Assembly (NCBI RefSeq): GCF_029223585.1
Contig: NZ_CP119423.1
Location: 2,542,001-2,606,000 of the forward strand
DNA length: 64,000 bases
Direction: 5' to 3'
Source of the DNA: Photobacterium sp. DA100
GTDB lineage: Bacteria; Pseudomonadota; Gammaproteobacteria; Enterobacterales; Vibrionaceae
In this document: positions 45,768 through 54,147 of the stretch, in pieces
Position numbering within the stretch: the first letter of the stretch is position 1
Layout of the letters: every line of letters starts with the position of its first letter
The notes under the pieces: model-generated
What the model was told of the DNA's origin: nothing
The model's database searches: none
What the model saw: only the letters and a program-made list of their open reading frames with translations
Translations under genes and position numbers: made by a program

Positions 45768-47048
45768 ATGGAAAGAAAGACCAAACCTCGGCGTAATAGC
45801 CGCTTCGACAAATTTGTGAGTGTTATCTCTATCTTGGCTTTGGCGTTTGCATGGTACCTCGGCGGGCAGCGCACCAACCATTCCCAAACCCAGTTCTTCG
45901 ACAGTATCCTCGCCAGCGGCGAACAGCTTATCGAAGTGGCTCCCCTGCTCTATCAAATCGTACCGAGTGTTGAGAACAACCCTGCGCCAGAAACTACCCA
46001 GGATACGAGCAAGTGGGTCAGCTTCGGCACCGGCGTTGGCTACGGCGGCGAGTTAACCATCGGCGCGGTCTTTTCCCATCAAGGGGAGATAGAAACCATT
46101 GCCTTGCTGGGCTCTAAAGAAACAACCTCTTATTTTGACAAAGTGGCCGAGCAGAAACTGCCCGAATCATTGCTGGCCCAGAATATCAAAACCGCATTGT
46201 CTGTAGATGCGGTATCCGGCGCCACCCTGACTTCGAAGGCCTATACCCAGGCATTGAACCAAGCGGCCGATCCGATCCGGCTGCGGCTATTTGGCTACCA
46301 GTTTACCGAGGCCAAGCCCGCGTGGCATTACCTGAAATGGCTTGATGCTGCGGCCCTGCTATTTTTCGTTGCGGCAGTCTGGGTTAGCCGCACCCGCTCT
46401 GAGCACAAGAGCAAAATGAATGCCGTGCTGCTGGCTGGCTCTACCCTGCTGTTTGGCTTCCACTCCGCGTCACTCTATTCGGCTTCCACCATGGCTGGAT
46501 TAGTCTCCGGCACCTGGCTCAGCGGTGTCGCCAATTACACGCCATTTATTCTGCTGATGCTGAGCATTGGCTGTATCCTCTACTACAACCGGAACGTGTA
46601 TTGCCAGAGCCTCTGCCCATTCGGTGCCGTCCAGCAATGCCTGGCCAAGGTCGGCAAAGCCAAAGCGTCACCGATACGCCGTTCACTGTTTATCTGGTTT
46701 CCCCGCTTCCTGCTGCTGGCCACCCTCTGTCTGGGGGCTTATTTCCGCAACCCTGCCGCCTTTGTCTACGAGCCCTTCGGCATCGCCTTTGGCATGATCG
46801 GCGGTATGTACCTGTTTATCCTAACTGTGATGATCCTCCTAACCTCATTAATCGTCCGCCGTCCTTGGTGCCAAAGTTTGTGTCCGATCAATACCTTAAC
46901 TGACTTTGTCGTTTTCAATAAGCAGTGGATCAAACAGGCTGCCAAGCCTCGCAAGCGGCGACAAGGCATGGCCAAACGAACGGCACCAAAACAAATCGCA
47001 GCGGAAGACGTACCTACTCGCCATGAACATACTGGAGGCCACCGATGA
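45768..47048 (+). CDS. rdhC: FMN- and Fe-S-binding membrane protein, RdhC/NosR type
   Basis: 426 aa from the ATG at 45768 (GGAG nine bases upstream). The first helix is SVISILALAFAWYLGG. A periplasmic FMN-binding domain has the covalent flavin motif SGATLT at 150-155. Four to five helices follow. Two cytoplasmic cysteine motifs, YCQSLCPFGAVQ and WCQSLCPINTL, resemble those of NosR/NirI/RdhC polyferredoxin-like proteins, though each has only two cysteines. The tail is very basic. The protein may pass electrons from the quinone pool to RdhA or help its maturation. It is co-transcribed with rdhAB. Confidence 0.87.
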   Translation: MERKTKPRRNSRFDKFVSVISILALAFAWYLGGQRTNHSQTQFFDSILASGEQLIEVAPLLYQIVPSVENNPAPETTQDTSKWVSFGTGVGYGGELTIGAVFSHQGEIETIALLGSKETTSYFDKVAEQKLPESLLAQNIKTALSVDAVSGATLTSKAYTQALNQAADPIRLRLFGYQFTEAKPAWHYLKWLDAAALLFFVAAVWVSRTRSEHKSKMNAVLLAGSTLLFGFHSASLYSASTMAGLVSGTWLSGVANYTPFILLMLSIGCILYYNRNVYCQSLCPFGAVQQCLAKVGKAKASPIRRSLFIWFPRFLLLATLCLGAYFRNPAAFVYEPFGIAFGMIGGMYLFILTVMILLTSLIVRRPWCQSLCPINTLTDFVVFNKQWIKQAAKPRKRRQGMAKRTAPKQIAAEDVPTRHEHTGGHR

Positions 47049-47269
47049 GACAGCGTATTTCCCTCGTATTTTATTGCCTGGCTTCTGTTGTCATCATGCT
47101 GCAAATCAGTGCCAGCTTCATGGCCCTGAGCAGTGATGCACCTCAGCGCTCGATATTGCACAGTGTGTCACGCCAGACCGAGCCGACGGCCAAGACCACG
47201 GAGCTCAACAGCGCACCAAAAGTCGACTTCCGGCAAATGGCTAACGATTTGACGCAAGAAAAATACTAA
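47045..47269 (+). CDS. Small membrane or exported protein at the end of the rdh operon
   Basis: 74 aa. The start overlaps the rdhC stop (ATGA). One N-terminal hydrophobic segment (ISLVFYCLASVVIMLQISASFMAL) acts as anchor or signal, followed by a polar tail of about 45 residues with no cysteine. I do not recognise the family. Tight coupling to rdhC suggests a part in the same membrane complex. Confidence 0.6.
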   Translation: MRQRISLVFYCLASVVIMLQISASFMALSSDAPQRSILHSVSRQTEPTAKTTELNSAPKVDFRQMANDLTQEKY

Positions 47270-47315
47270 AGCGAGCAGCAAGCACCTCTGCTACGCCGCA
47301 GTTTCCATGGAGTGT

Positions 47316-47345
47316 AAGGGCTTGGCCGAACGCCAAGCGCCTTTT
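47316..47345 (+). terminator. Probable terminator of the rdh operon
   Basis: AAGGGCTTGGC pairs with GCCAAGC-G-CCTT (one bulged G) around CGAAC and is followed by TTTTGTAA. It lies between the small membrane protein and the chosen AraC start, which also argues against an AraC start at 47307. Confidence 0.6.
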
Positions 47346-47357
47346 GTAAAGATAGAT

Positions 47358-48230
47358 ATGACTAGCAAGTGCATCCCTCTCGAGCGCCTGAACAGAGAAG
47401 TGAACCTGATTAATCCCTTTATCAACAGGATTTCAGATCTCTATACCCTAAGGGGTTTAGAGACCGTTTCCAGGCCACACCGGCTTAACTTCAGTGCATT
47501 GATCTATATCACCGAGGGCCAAGGCGTGCATTACGTCGAACACCAACAGCATCGACTGCGTACCGGATCTATGCTGATACTGGGCAAGAACCAGATCCAT
47601 GCCTTTGCCAAACAGCGTGCGGTCGATGGCTACGTGCTTTCGTTCGACTGCAGCTTTCTGTCCAGTGGCAATACCGATCCCTACTTCGATCTCTTGCTCA
47701 CCGCCATGGGCCACATTAATTGCGTCCACCATGTCGATGACGATATCGGGCTACTGTTCAATGCCATGGTCAATGAGTTTGCATCGACCTCTGAATTCAA
47801 AGACGAGATCATTCGCAATCTGATCCGGTCCATCATCCTCAAAGCCGTGGTACCCAGCTACCAGCAACAATTGCAATCCACCCAGCGAATTGGCCACAAC
47901 GACTATTACCGGCTGAAAAAATATATCGACGAGCATTTCCAGCAAAGACCGACAGCAGGGGAAATCGCGCTGGCATTGGGCAAAAGCATCAAGCAGCTGG
48001 ACAAGCTTGCCAAGGATCACGCCTGCCTCAGTGTCAAAGAGCTCGTCGATGAACGGGTCCTGGTTGAGGCCAAGCGCCTGTTGGCCTTCAGCCAGTATTC
48101 GATTTCCGATGTGGCCAACCGGCTCGGTTTCAACGAAGCCACCAATATGACCAAATTCTTCAAGCGCCATACCGATGTCAGTCCCAAGGACTTCAGGCAG
48201 CTGTGCAAGATGGGGCTACACCAGAAGTAA
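47358..48230 (+). CDS. AraC-family transcriptional regulator
   Basis: 290 aa. The ATG at 47358 lies past the hairpin; an ATG at 47307 would add 17 residues but has no ribosome binding site. An N-terminal cupin-like sensor (LNFSALIYITEGQGVHYVEHQQHRLRTGSMLILGKNQIHAF) is followed by the double HTH (about 195-285), with RPTAGEIALALGKSIKQLDKLAKDHACLS and ISDVANRLGFNEATNMTKFFKRHTDVSPKDFR. It follows the rdh genes on the same strand and may sense a halogenated substrate and control that operon; this is inferred from position only. Confidence 0.82.
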   Translation: MTSKCIPLERLNREVNLINPFINRISDLYTLRGLETVSRPHRLNFSALIYITEGQGVHYVEHQQHRLRTGSMLILGKNQIHAFAKQRAVDGYVLSFDCSFLSSGNTDPYFDLLLTAMGHINCVHHVDDDIGLLFNAMVNEFASTSEFKDEIIRNLIRSIILKAVVPSYQQQLQSTQRIGHNDYYRLKKYIDEHFQQRPTAGEIALALGKSIKQLDKLAKDHACLSVKELVDERVLVEAKRLLAFSQYSISDVANRLGFNEATNMTKFFKRHTDVSPKDFRQLCKMGLHQK

Positions 48231-48239
48231 CCGCCGGTT

Positions 48240-49184
48240 TCACTCGCTGCCGTTGAACTGATTGATAATCAGCTCCCTGAGCCATCTATGGCTGGGATCC
48301 GTGTCGAACTGCTTGTTCCACAACAAGAACTGACCGCCGGGGTCTAATTCAATCGGCAGCGGCTTGATCACAATGTCGGCGCTATCAACAAAATCGCGCA
48401 CACACTCATAAGGGTAAGAGGTCAGCAAATCACTCTTCTCACACAGCTTTACCGCACTGGCAATATCCGACATATTTACCGCGTTGTTTATCTTAAGACG
48501 CTTGGAGTCCAGCACTTCATGCAATAACCAGCTGGTGATCCCCCCGGTCAACACCTGGATATGACGGTATTTCAAAAAGGTCTCCAGGCTCCACTCCTCC
48601 TGCAGCGCGGGGTGTCCTCTGCGCATTACACAAGCGGATGAGTCGCGCATTAGCTCAACATAGCTGAGCGTGTCTGGAATAGTCTGGACATGGGTCTTCG
48701 CCCGGCTGTCCCACTCGAAAATCCCGATCCCAAAGTCCACTTCCCGTTTTTGCAGGCGCTGGAGGCTGTTTGCATTCCAGTCGCGGCTGTTTATGGTGAT
48801 ATTCGGCGCTTCGGCTAACGCCGCCGGCAAAAAACGGGGATAAATTGTCGCGTACGCCGTTTCAATCAGATCGATATTGAATGAACGGGTACTGCTCTCC
48901 GGCTCGAAGCGGTCGGGATCACTGAGCTGGTCGACCTGCAGCAAGATCTGCTGTAATTTAGCCTCCAAAGACAGTGCTTTTGGGGTGGGCAACAAGCCTT
49001 TCGACTCGCGCTCGAAAAGCTGGTCATCAAACACTTGGCGCAATTTTGTCAGCTGTTTGCTCACTGCAGACTGCGATAAATACAGCTTGTCTGCTGCCCG
49101 GCTGACACTGCGCTCTTGCAATAGCACATACAGGCAAATCAACAGATTCATATCATTTTTTAGCAGGCGGGATAGATCGATCAT
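48240..49184 (-). CDS. LysR-family transcriptional regulator
   Basis: 314 aa. The HTH at 10-70 reads LLICLYVLLQERSVSRAADKLYLSQSAVSKQLTKLRQVFDDQLFERESKGLLPT. A substrate-binding domain of the NodD/LeuO-like type follows (SFNIDLIETAYATIYPRFLPAALAEAPNITI). It is convergent with the AraC gene and divergent from a sugar O-acetyltransferase gene, which it probably regulates. A dyad in the shared 130-bp gap is a possible operator. Confidence 0.87.
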   Translation of the reverse strand: MIDLSRLLKNDMNLLICLYVLLQERSVSRAADKLYLSQSAVSKQLTKLRQVFDDQLFERESKGLLPTPKALSLEAKLQQILLQVDQLSDPDRFEPESSTRSFNIDLIETAYATIYPRFLPAALAEAPNITINSRDWNANSLQRLQKREVDFGIGIFEWDSRAKTHVQTIPDTLSYVELMRDSSACVMRRGHPALQEEWSLETFLKYRHIQVLTGGITSWLLHEVLDSKRLKINNAVNMSDIASAVKLCEKSDLLTSYPYECVRDFVDSADIVIKPLPIELDPGGQFLLWNKQFDTDPSHRWLRELIINQFNGSE

Positions 49185-49226
49185 GATATTCCTTTGATTC
49201 AGCTGAATAATGAATTTTAATCACTT

Positions 49227-49242
49227 CTCATCATATCATGAG
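49227..49242. promoter_or_regulatory. Dyad in the LysR/acetyltransferase gap
   Basis: CTCATCATATCATGAG is an interrupted palindrome (arms CTCAT/ATGAG) 43 bp before the LysR start on one side and 73 bp before the acetyltransferase on the other. It fits a LysR-type site but is unproven. Confidence 0.3.
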
Positions 49243-49314
49243 GTCGCTATAGTCCTTGCAACAATATACTCAGGGCTGTCTGACCGGCCCAAATAGAGAC
49301 AGATTGGAAAGACA

Positions 49315-49878
49315 ATGACCGAATTCGAGAAAATGCTCGCAGGCAAAGACTTTGACGGCAGCGATCAAGGGATCAACCACATTCGTGACAACGCCGCACA
49401 GGTGTTGATGGCGTTAAACCAAACCATTGATGACACCCAGCGCAGTGTTCTCCTCAGCCAACTGATGGGTGACATACCCGATTCAAGCATCGTCCGCTCT
49501 CCCTTCCACTGCGAATTCGGTAAAACCATTTATATCGGTGAGAAAACCTTCATCAATATGAATGTCACCATGCTGGACGGTGCCAAGATTACCATTGGCA
49601 ACAATGTACTCATTGGCCCAAATACCCAGCTCTACTGCGCCAGCCACCCGCTGAACTACCTCGAGCGCCGCCAATGGGCGACCACCTGCAAGCCCATTAC
49701 CGTCGAAGATGATGTCTGGATTGGTGGTAACGTCGTGATTAACCAAGGTGTCACCATCGGTGCCCGCTCCGTTATCGCCGCCAACTCCGTGGTCAATTCA
49801 GACGTGCCACCTGACAGCCTTTACGGTGGTACCCCCGCCAAGCTGATCCGCCGTATTCATGAAAATGAACAAAACTGA
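49315..49878 (+). CDS. Sugar O-acetyltransferase, maltose/galactoside type
   Basis: 187 aa, a standard length for Maa/LacA proteins. An N-terminal helical cap (EFEKMLAGKDFDGSDQ) is followed by a left-handed beta-helix of hexapeptide repeats: PFHCEFGKTIYIGEKTFINMNVTMLDGAKITIGNNVLIGPNTQLYCASHP with the catalytic histidine, then WIGGNVVINQGVTIGARSVIAANSVV and YGGTPAKLIRRI. It acetylates a sugar hydroxyl with acetyl-CoA. The gap to the next gene is 23 bp. Confidence 0.9.
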   Translation: MTEFEKMLAGKDFDGSDQGINHIRDNAAQVLMALNQTIDDTQRSVLLSQLMGDIPDSSIVRSPFHCEFGKTIYIGEKTFINMNVTMLDGAKITIGNNVLIGPNTQLYCASHPLNYLERRQWATTCKPITVEDDVWIGGNVVINQGVTIGARSVIAANSVVNSDVPPDSLYGGTPAKLIRRIHENEQN

Positions 49879-49901
49879 AAACCAGCACCCGGAAAGCAGA
49901 C

Positions 49902-50456
49902 ATGAGTAGTGAACACTTCAAAGGAAAATATGAAGTCGAGCTGAAGTACCGTGTGGAATCAAAATCTGATTTTTTACAGGTGCTCAGTTCGCTCCACCAT
50001 GAAGTTATGCTAGTCGACAACATAGAGACCGATTGGTACTTCGACACGCCCGAGCATTCACTGGCAAGCCAAAACAAGAGCGTCGCTATCCGCGAAATGG
50101 AACCATCGGGCATCAAGCTCTGGATCGTCAAAGGGCCGGAGGCTGATCGCTGCGAAGCGACCAATATCACTGATGCAAAGGCCGCCAAAAGCATGCTGGC
50201 GACCATGGGCTATGAGCCTTATTTGTTAATGAAGAAAGTGCGTAGCATTTACTTTGTCGGTCCGTACCACATTACCCTGGACTTCCTCGATGGTATTGGC
50301 CACTTTGCAGAATTTGCCATCATGACCAATGATGAATCGCTTCTTGCAAAATATAAAGGTGAGCTTGAACAGCTGGCCAAGCAGTTTGGGCTGACGTCCA
50401 AGGATCTCGAGCATCGCTCGTACCGAACACTTTATCAGTTGCGGTCAACGCTCTAG
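49902..50456 (+). CDS. cyaB: CYTH-domain protein, class IV adenylate cyclase-like
   Basis: 184 aa. The single CYTH tunnel domain begins with the EXEXK motif (Glu11, Glu13, Lys15 in KYEVELKYRV). Further charged tunnel residues are in SVAIREMEPSGIKLWIVKGPE, CEATNI and ITLDFLDGIGHFAEFAI, ending with EHRSYRTLYQL. The length and pattern match the CyaB class IV adenylate cyclase of Aeromonas and Yersinia, but other CYTH enzymes hydrolyse triphosphates, so the reaction is uncertain. It lies close behind the acetyltransferase gene. Confidence 0.78.
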   Translation: MSSEHFKGKYEVELKYRVESKSDFLQVLSSLHHEVMLVDNIETDWYFDTPEHSLASQNKSVAIREMEPSGIKLWIVKGPEADRCEATNITDAKAAKSMLATMGYEPYLLMKKVRSIYFVGPYHITLDFLDGIGHFAEFAIMTNDESLLAKYKGELEQLAKQFGLTSKDLEHRSYRTLYQLRSTL

Positions 50457-50466
50457 CTAATGACGT

Positions 50467-50874
50467 TCATTGGCACTTCAGCTTGAGCTCCACCACATTC
50501 CCTTCAGGATCTTGAATATAGATCGAGCGGCCGAACCCTTCAGCGCCATAGCGCTCGGCGAAGCCCTCGCAGGAAATATTGTATTGGGATAAGTACTCAA
50601 GCAGCGCTTGTTCCGAAACAGGCGCTATCTGCAAACAAAAGTGATCGACGTTGCGGCCATCTTGGCTAGGCGGCTTACCGCCTAACTGGCCAAGCTGGCT
50701 ATCAACGGTTACCAGATCAATCAAGGCACTACCGGCACGCAGTTGTACCAACCCCATCTCCTTGGGCAGTTCGCGCTCCAGCTTTGCACCAAGCACCTGG
50801 CAATAAAAATGGAGCATGTCAGGCAGTTTGGTGGTTCTCAGCACCACATGGTCAATCCCTTCGAGTGTTATCAT
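50467..50874 (-). CDS. VOC-family (glyoxalase-like) protein
   Basis: 135 aa, one vicinal-oxygen-chelate domain with two beta-alpha-beta-beta-beta units. Likely metal ligands are His9 (GIDHVVLRTT), the histidine in NVDHFCLQI and the glutamate in EGNVVELKLKC. Relatives include fosfomycin-resistance-like and glyoxalase enzymes; the reaction is not evident. It is convergent with the CYTH gene. Confidence 0.83.
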   Translation of the reverse strand: MITLEGIDHVVLRTTKLPDMLHFYCQVLGAKLERELPKEMGLVQLRAGSALIDLVTVDSQLGQLGGKPPSQDGRNVDHFCLQIAPVSEQALLEYLSQYNISCEGFAERYGAEGFGRSIYIQDPEGNVVELKLKCQ

Positions 50875-50968
50875 CAGCTATCCCGTTACCCTGTCATTGA
50901 TACCAATAAGCATGCATAATCAGTATTTATCGCTTGCAATACCCCACTATTACCCAGTTTGGACTAAC

Positions 50969-52183
50969 TTAAAAATTCCAGCGAATCTGGGCAAACAGCA
51001 AGGTACTGGCGGTGTCACCAAACAAGCTATTGCCGCTGCCGTCGAAGCGCTGGATAACCCCGAGCAACTGCCAGTCATCCGCCAACGAGTAGCTGTTGCT
51101 GGCACCGACAAAATACGAGCCATCATCATAGTATGATGCTGACAGAGTCAGACGGCTAAGGGGGGTAACATCCAAACTGGCATCCGCATAGGCCGTCCAG
51201 CGGGTAAAGCTCAAGGTCCTCGCGGTTAGCGGCAGGTTCAAAAAGGCGATGGCATTGCGTGGGGTCTGCGGGTTCGAGATATACAGCACCGCCCCCCGCG
51301 CCATCCAGTTGCGCTGGCCGCCAAAGCTGTAATCGGTTTCGAGTGTGGCTACCGCAGAATGCTCGAGCGGCTCACCCTGCCATTCATCCTGATCAGGCTC
51401 GAACCAGCTCAATTCTCCCCTGACACCAGCCCCTTGGAGATCGCCGGCAAAGCCAGCCCCGACAACATGATCCCACAGGGATTTTCCGGCCAATACCTGA
51501 TAGTCCCAGCCATTGTGATTGAACAGATACCGGCCGGCGTAACTGTTCAGGTTGCTATCGGAGTTGGGGTTAACAACCACATCGAAAGAACTGGCAAAAC
51601 CGAGCTTACGGCTGACCATCACCGCATCGCTCCCGGCACGCTCTTCGTAGTCAAAATCATAGATGGAATAGGAATTGAAGATATCGTTCGGGTTCCACAG
51701 CGTGGCCATCGCCCAATTGACCCGGAAACGGCCGCCTCGCACCTGCCAGTCATCGCGCTGCCAATTGACATACAGGCGATCAAGCTGGCTATTCCCCACG
51801 GCGCCTTTTTTGTCCAGCCAATTTTTCGACAAGTCCATATAGCCGGTATCGATCGCAACCAGATCACCGTAACCGGGGATTTCGGCGGCATCACCAAACA
51901 GCAGGCGATTGCGCATCCCGACATTGAACCGCCACTGCCCATTAAACCGATATTCAAAATTGAAGCGCTGATGGATCAGGTGATCAAGGCCATTCGAGCC
52001 GCTGTCCGGCAATGTGCCCGTTGCCATGTACTTCACGTATCCGTTGAGATCCCAATCTTTTTCCGGCTCCAGGCCCGGGATCTGGCCACATGCCAGCGGG
52101 GATAACAGTCCCCCAGCTGTCAGCAAAAGCCAAACCGGCATTGACAGTCGCGGTTTGCCGACGCTATTTCGATACCTGCTCAC
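50969..52183 (-). CDS. Outer-membrane beta-barrel protein of the Lol-like operon
   Basis: 404 aa with a signal peptide (MPVWLLLTAGGLLSPLACG region) and then alternating amphipathic strands rich in aromatic belts (FNFEYRFNGQWRFNVGMRNRLLFG, WQVRGGRFRVNWAM, RLTLSASYYDDGSYFVGASNSYSLADDWQLLGVIQRF). It ends in the outer-membrane signature IRWNF. It is the last gene of a five-gene transport operon, and its start overlaps the ATPase stop by four bases. It probably forms the outer-membrane end of that system, as acceptor or channel. I could not assign a named family; DUF1302-like and porin-like proteins are the closest shapes. Confidence 0.75.
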   Translation of the reverse strand: MSRYRNSVGKPRLSMPVWLLLTAGGLLSPLACGQIPGLEPEKDWDLNGYVKYMATGTLPDSGSNGLDHLIHQRFNFEYRFNGQWRFNVGMRNRLLFGDAAEIPGYGDLVAIDTGYMDLSKNWLDKKGAVGNSQLDRLYVNWQRDDWQVRGGRFRVNWAMATLWNPNDIFNSYSIYDFDYEERAGSDAVMVSRKLGFASSFDVVVNPNSDSNLNSYAGRYLFNHNGWDYQVLAGKSLWDHVVGAGFAGDLQGAGVRGELSWFEPDQDEWQGEPLEHSAVATLETDYSFGGQRNWMARGAVLYISNPQTPRNAIAFLNLPLTARTLSFTRWTAYADASLDVTPLSRLTLSASYYDDGSYFVGASNSYSLADDWQLLGVIQRFDGSGNSLFGDTASTLLFAQIRWNF

Positions 52184-52863
52184 TGGCGGCGATCCTCCTT
52201 CAGCTTGCCGTCCTCAAACACAATCACCCGCTTGGCCCGCGTGATCACCCGAGGGTCGTGGGTTGAGAAAATAAAGGTGGTCCCTTCCTTTTCATTGAGT
52301 TGCTGCATGATATCGAGCAGCTCGGCGGTGCTCTGGGCATCGAGGTTGGCGGTCGGCTCATCGGCCATCACAAAACGGGGGCGAGGCGCCAGCGCCCTCG
52401 CGACGGCGACCCGCTGCTGTTGCCCACCCGAGAGCTTGGCCGGTCGCTTGTGCTGCTGGCTTGCCAACCCCACCTGCGCCAACAGTGCACTGGCCCGCTG
52501 GCGGCAGGTGGCTTCATCGTGCCCTTGCAGCTGCATCACGAACTCGACATTCTCCAGCGCGGTAAGAACCGGCAGCAAGCTGTAGTCCTGGAAAATAAAG
52601 CCGACATGGTCGCGGCGAAAAGCAATCAATGCCTTTTCGTCGAGCTGGCAGATATCGCAGCCATCGATATGCACACTCCCCGAACTTGGACTGTCGATCC
52701 CCCCGATCATATTGAGCAACGTTGTCTTGCCCGAGCCCGATGGCCCCATGATCGCAACAAACTCGCCTTGTTCGACCGTAAGATCGAGATCTTTTACCGC
52801 ATGTACGGGAAAATCACTGTCAGGGTTATAGGTTTTGCATAACTGCTTTATGGTAATGGTCAT
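52180..52863 (-). CDS. ABC transporter ATPase, LolD/MacB type
   Basis: 227 aa. Walker A is GPSGSGKTTLLNMIGGID, the Q loop is FIFQDYSLLPVLTALENVEF, the signature is LSGGQQQRVAVARAL, Walker B is RFVMADEPTANLD and the switch histidine is in STHDPRV. The protein belongs to the lipoprotein and macrolide exporter group that pairs with FtsX-type permeases. It sits between two such permease genes and a beta-barrel gene, with which it overlaps by four bases. It should power removal of a lipid or protein from the inner membrane. Confidence 0.92.
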   Translation of the reverse strand: MTITIKQLCKTYNPDSDFPVHAVKDLDLTVEQGEFVAIMGPSGSGKTTLLNMIGGIDSPSSGSVHIDGCDICQLDEKALIAFRRDHVGFIFQDYSLLPVLTALENVEFVMQLQGHDEATCRQRASALLAQVGLASQQHKRPAKLSGGQQQRVAVARALAPRPRFVMADEPTANLDAQSTAELLDIMQQLNEKEGTTFIFSTHDPRVITRAKRVIVFEDGKLKEDRRQ

Positions 52864-52890
52864 CCGTTTCTCGCTATCAGTGCTTTTTCA

Positions 52891-54147
52891 TCAGTGCATC
52901 TCAGCCATGGCATCAACCGGGCGCTGCCTGAGGATTTGCCGGGCAGGATAAAGTGCGGCGAGAAGGCTGGCCGCAACGACAGTAAAAAAGATCATTTGGT
53001 ATTCGGCAAAGGACACATGCGGGTACAGCAAGGTGTCGACCCCAAACGCCCCCAGTCCTTCGGCCATCGCCCCGAGCGGTATCCCGGTGTACTGCAGCAA
53101 GCCAATCAAGGAGAAACTGGCAAGCAAGCCAAGACCGGCCCCGGTTACCCCCAGCCACGTAGTCTCCAGCATGATCAGCAAAAACACCCGGTGTTTCTGC
53201 ATGCCAACAGCCATCAGCACCCCGAACTCACGGGTACGCTCGAAAACCGACATCAGCATGACATTGACGATACCAAAGCCCATTGCCACCACGAAGATAC
53301 CCAGCATGATGGCATTGCTCAGCCCTTGCTGGTTGATGATCGAAGCCAGCATAGGCTGGACCTGCTGCCAGTCTCGAACCCGGTTGCCCCTCGCCATCGC
53401 GGCACTGTCGTCCGTTGCCGCCAGCGCTTTACCCAATCGCCTTGCCTGCACCATGGCCGCCTCATCGCTATCGAGCAAAATGGCGATTTCATGGGCGCCC
53501 CCAATACCAGCCAGCGCGGTTAGGTCAGTCCGGCGAACAAATACATTGCCATCATCAAAACTGGTAGAGGGTGTCTTGAACATCCCCCGCACCCGAAAGG
53601 CGGCCCCGCTGACATCGCCGTTGGCATCCGTGAAGGTCAGTACGACCTTGGAGCCAATTCGAAGCTTGAGGCGCGAGGCGGTTTTTTCCGACACCAATAC
53701 CGGGTTCCGTCCTTCTTCACTCAGCCATTGCCCCTGGGTGATATTATCTACCAGCGGCGTAACCTTTGACTCCGCGTCGAGATCCACGCCATTGATACGG
53801 ACACCGCGGTTACTGCGCGCTGACGCCACCATACCATCGGCAACAAACCGGGCTGACCACCCTTTGAGCCCGGGTAGCGCCGCCACGGCTTGCTCGACAT
53901 CGGCCAGTTCAACAATTGTGTGCTTGATGTCGGGATCATCCAGATAGAGCCGGTTGTGAATTTGAATATGGCTGGTTTGCCAAGCAATGGCGTTGTGGAT
54001 CATGCTGCCGTACATACCAGACAGGAACCCCATCATGGCAACGACCCCCATCAGGCCAAACACCATGGCACCCAGCATGATCGCCGTGCGAAGTTTATTG
54101 CGCCAAAGATTACGCCACGCCAGCTTGAACAGCATGTCAGTTCGCAT
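52891..54147 (-). CDS. FtsX-type ABC permease 1 (LolC/E, MacB-like)
   Basis: 418 aa: one N-terminal helix (RNLWRNKLRTAIMLGAMVFGLMGVVAMMGF), a large periplasmic domain (about 45-270) and three C-terminal helices (ALSNAIMLGIFVVAMGFGIVNVMLMSVFERTREFGVLMAVGMQKHRVFLLIMLET and beyond). This is the type VII ABC fold used by LolCE and MacB for mechanotransmission without a channel through the membrane. It overlaps permease 2 by 11 bp and should form a heterodimer with it. Confidence 0.88.
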   Translation of the reverse strand: MRTDMLFKLAWRNLWRNKLRTAIMLGAMVFGLMGVVAMMGFLSGMYGSMIHNAIAWQTSHIQIHNRLYLDDPDIKHTIVELADVEQAVAALPGLKGWSARFVADGMVASARSNRGVRINGVDLDAESKVTPLVDNITQGQWLSEEGRNPVLVSEKTASRLKLRIGSKVVLTFTDANGDVSGAAFRVRGMFKTPSTSFDDGNVFVRRTDLTALAGIGGAHEIAILLDSDEAAMVQARRLGKALAATDDSAAMARGNRVRDWQQVQPMLASIINQQGLSNAIMLGIFVVAMGFGIVNVMLMSVFERTREFGVLMAVGMQKHRVFLLIMLETTWLGVTGAGLGLLASFSLIGLLQYTGIPLGAMAEGLGAFGVDTLLYPHVSFAEYQMIFFTVVAASLLAALYPARQILRQRPVDAMAEMH

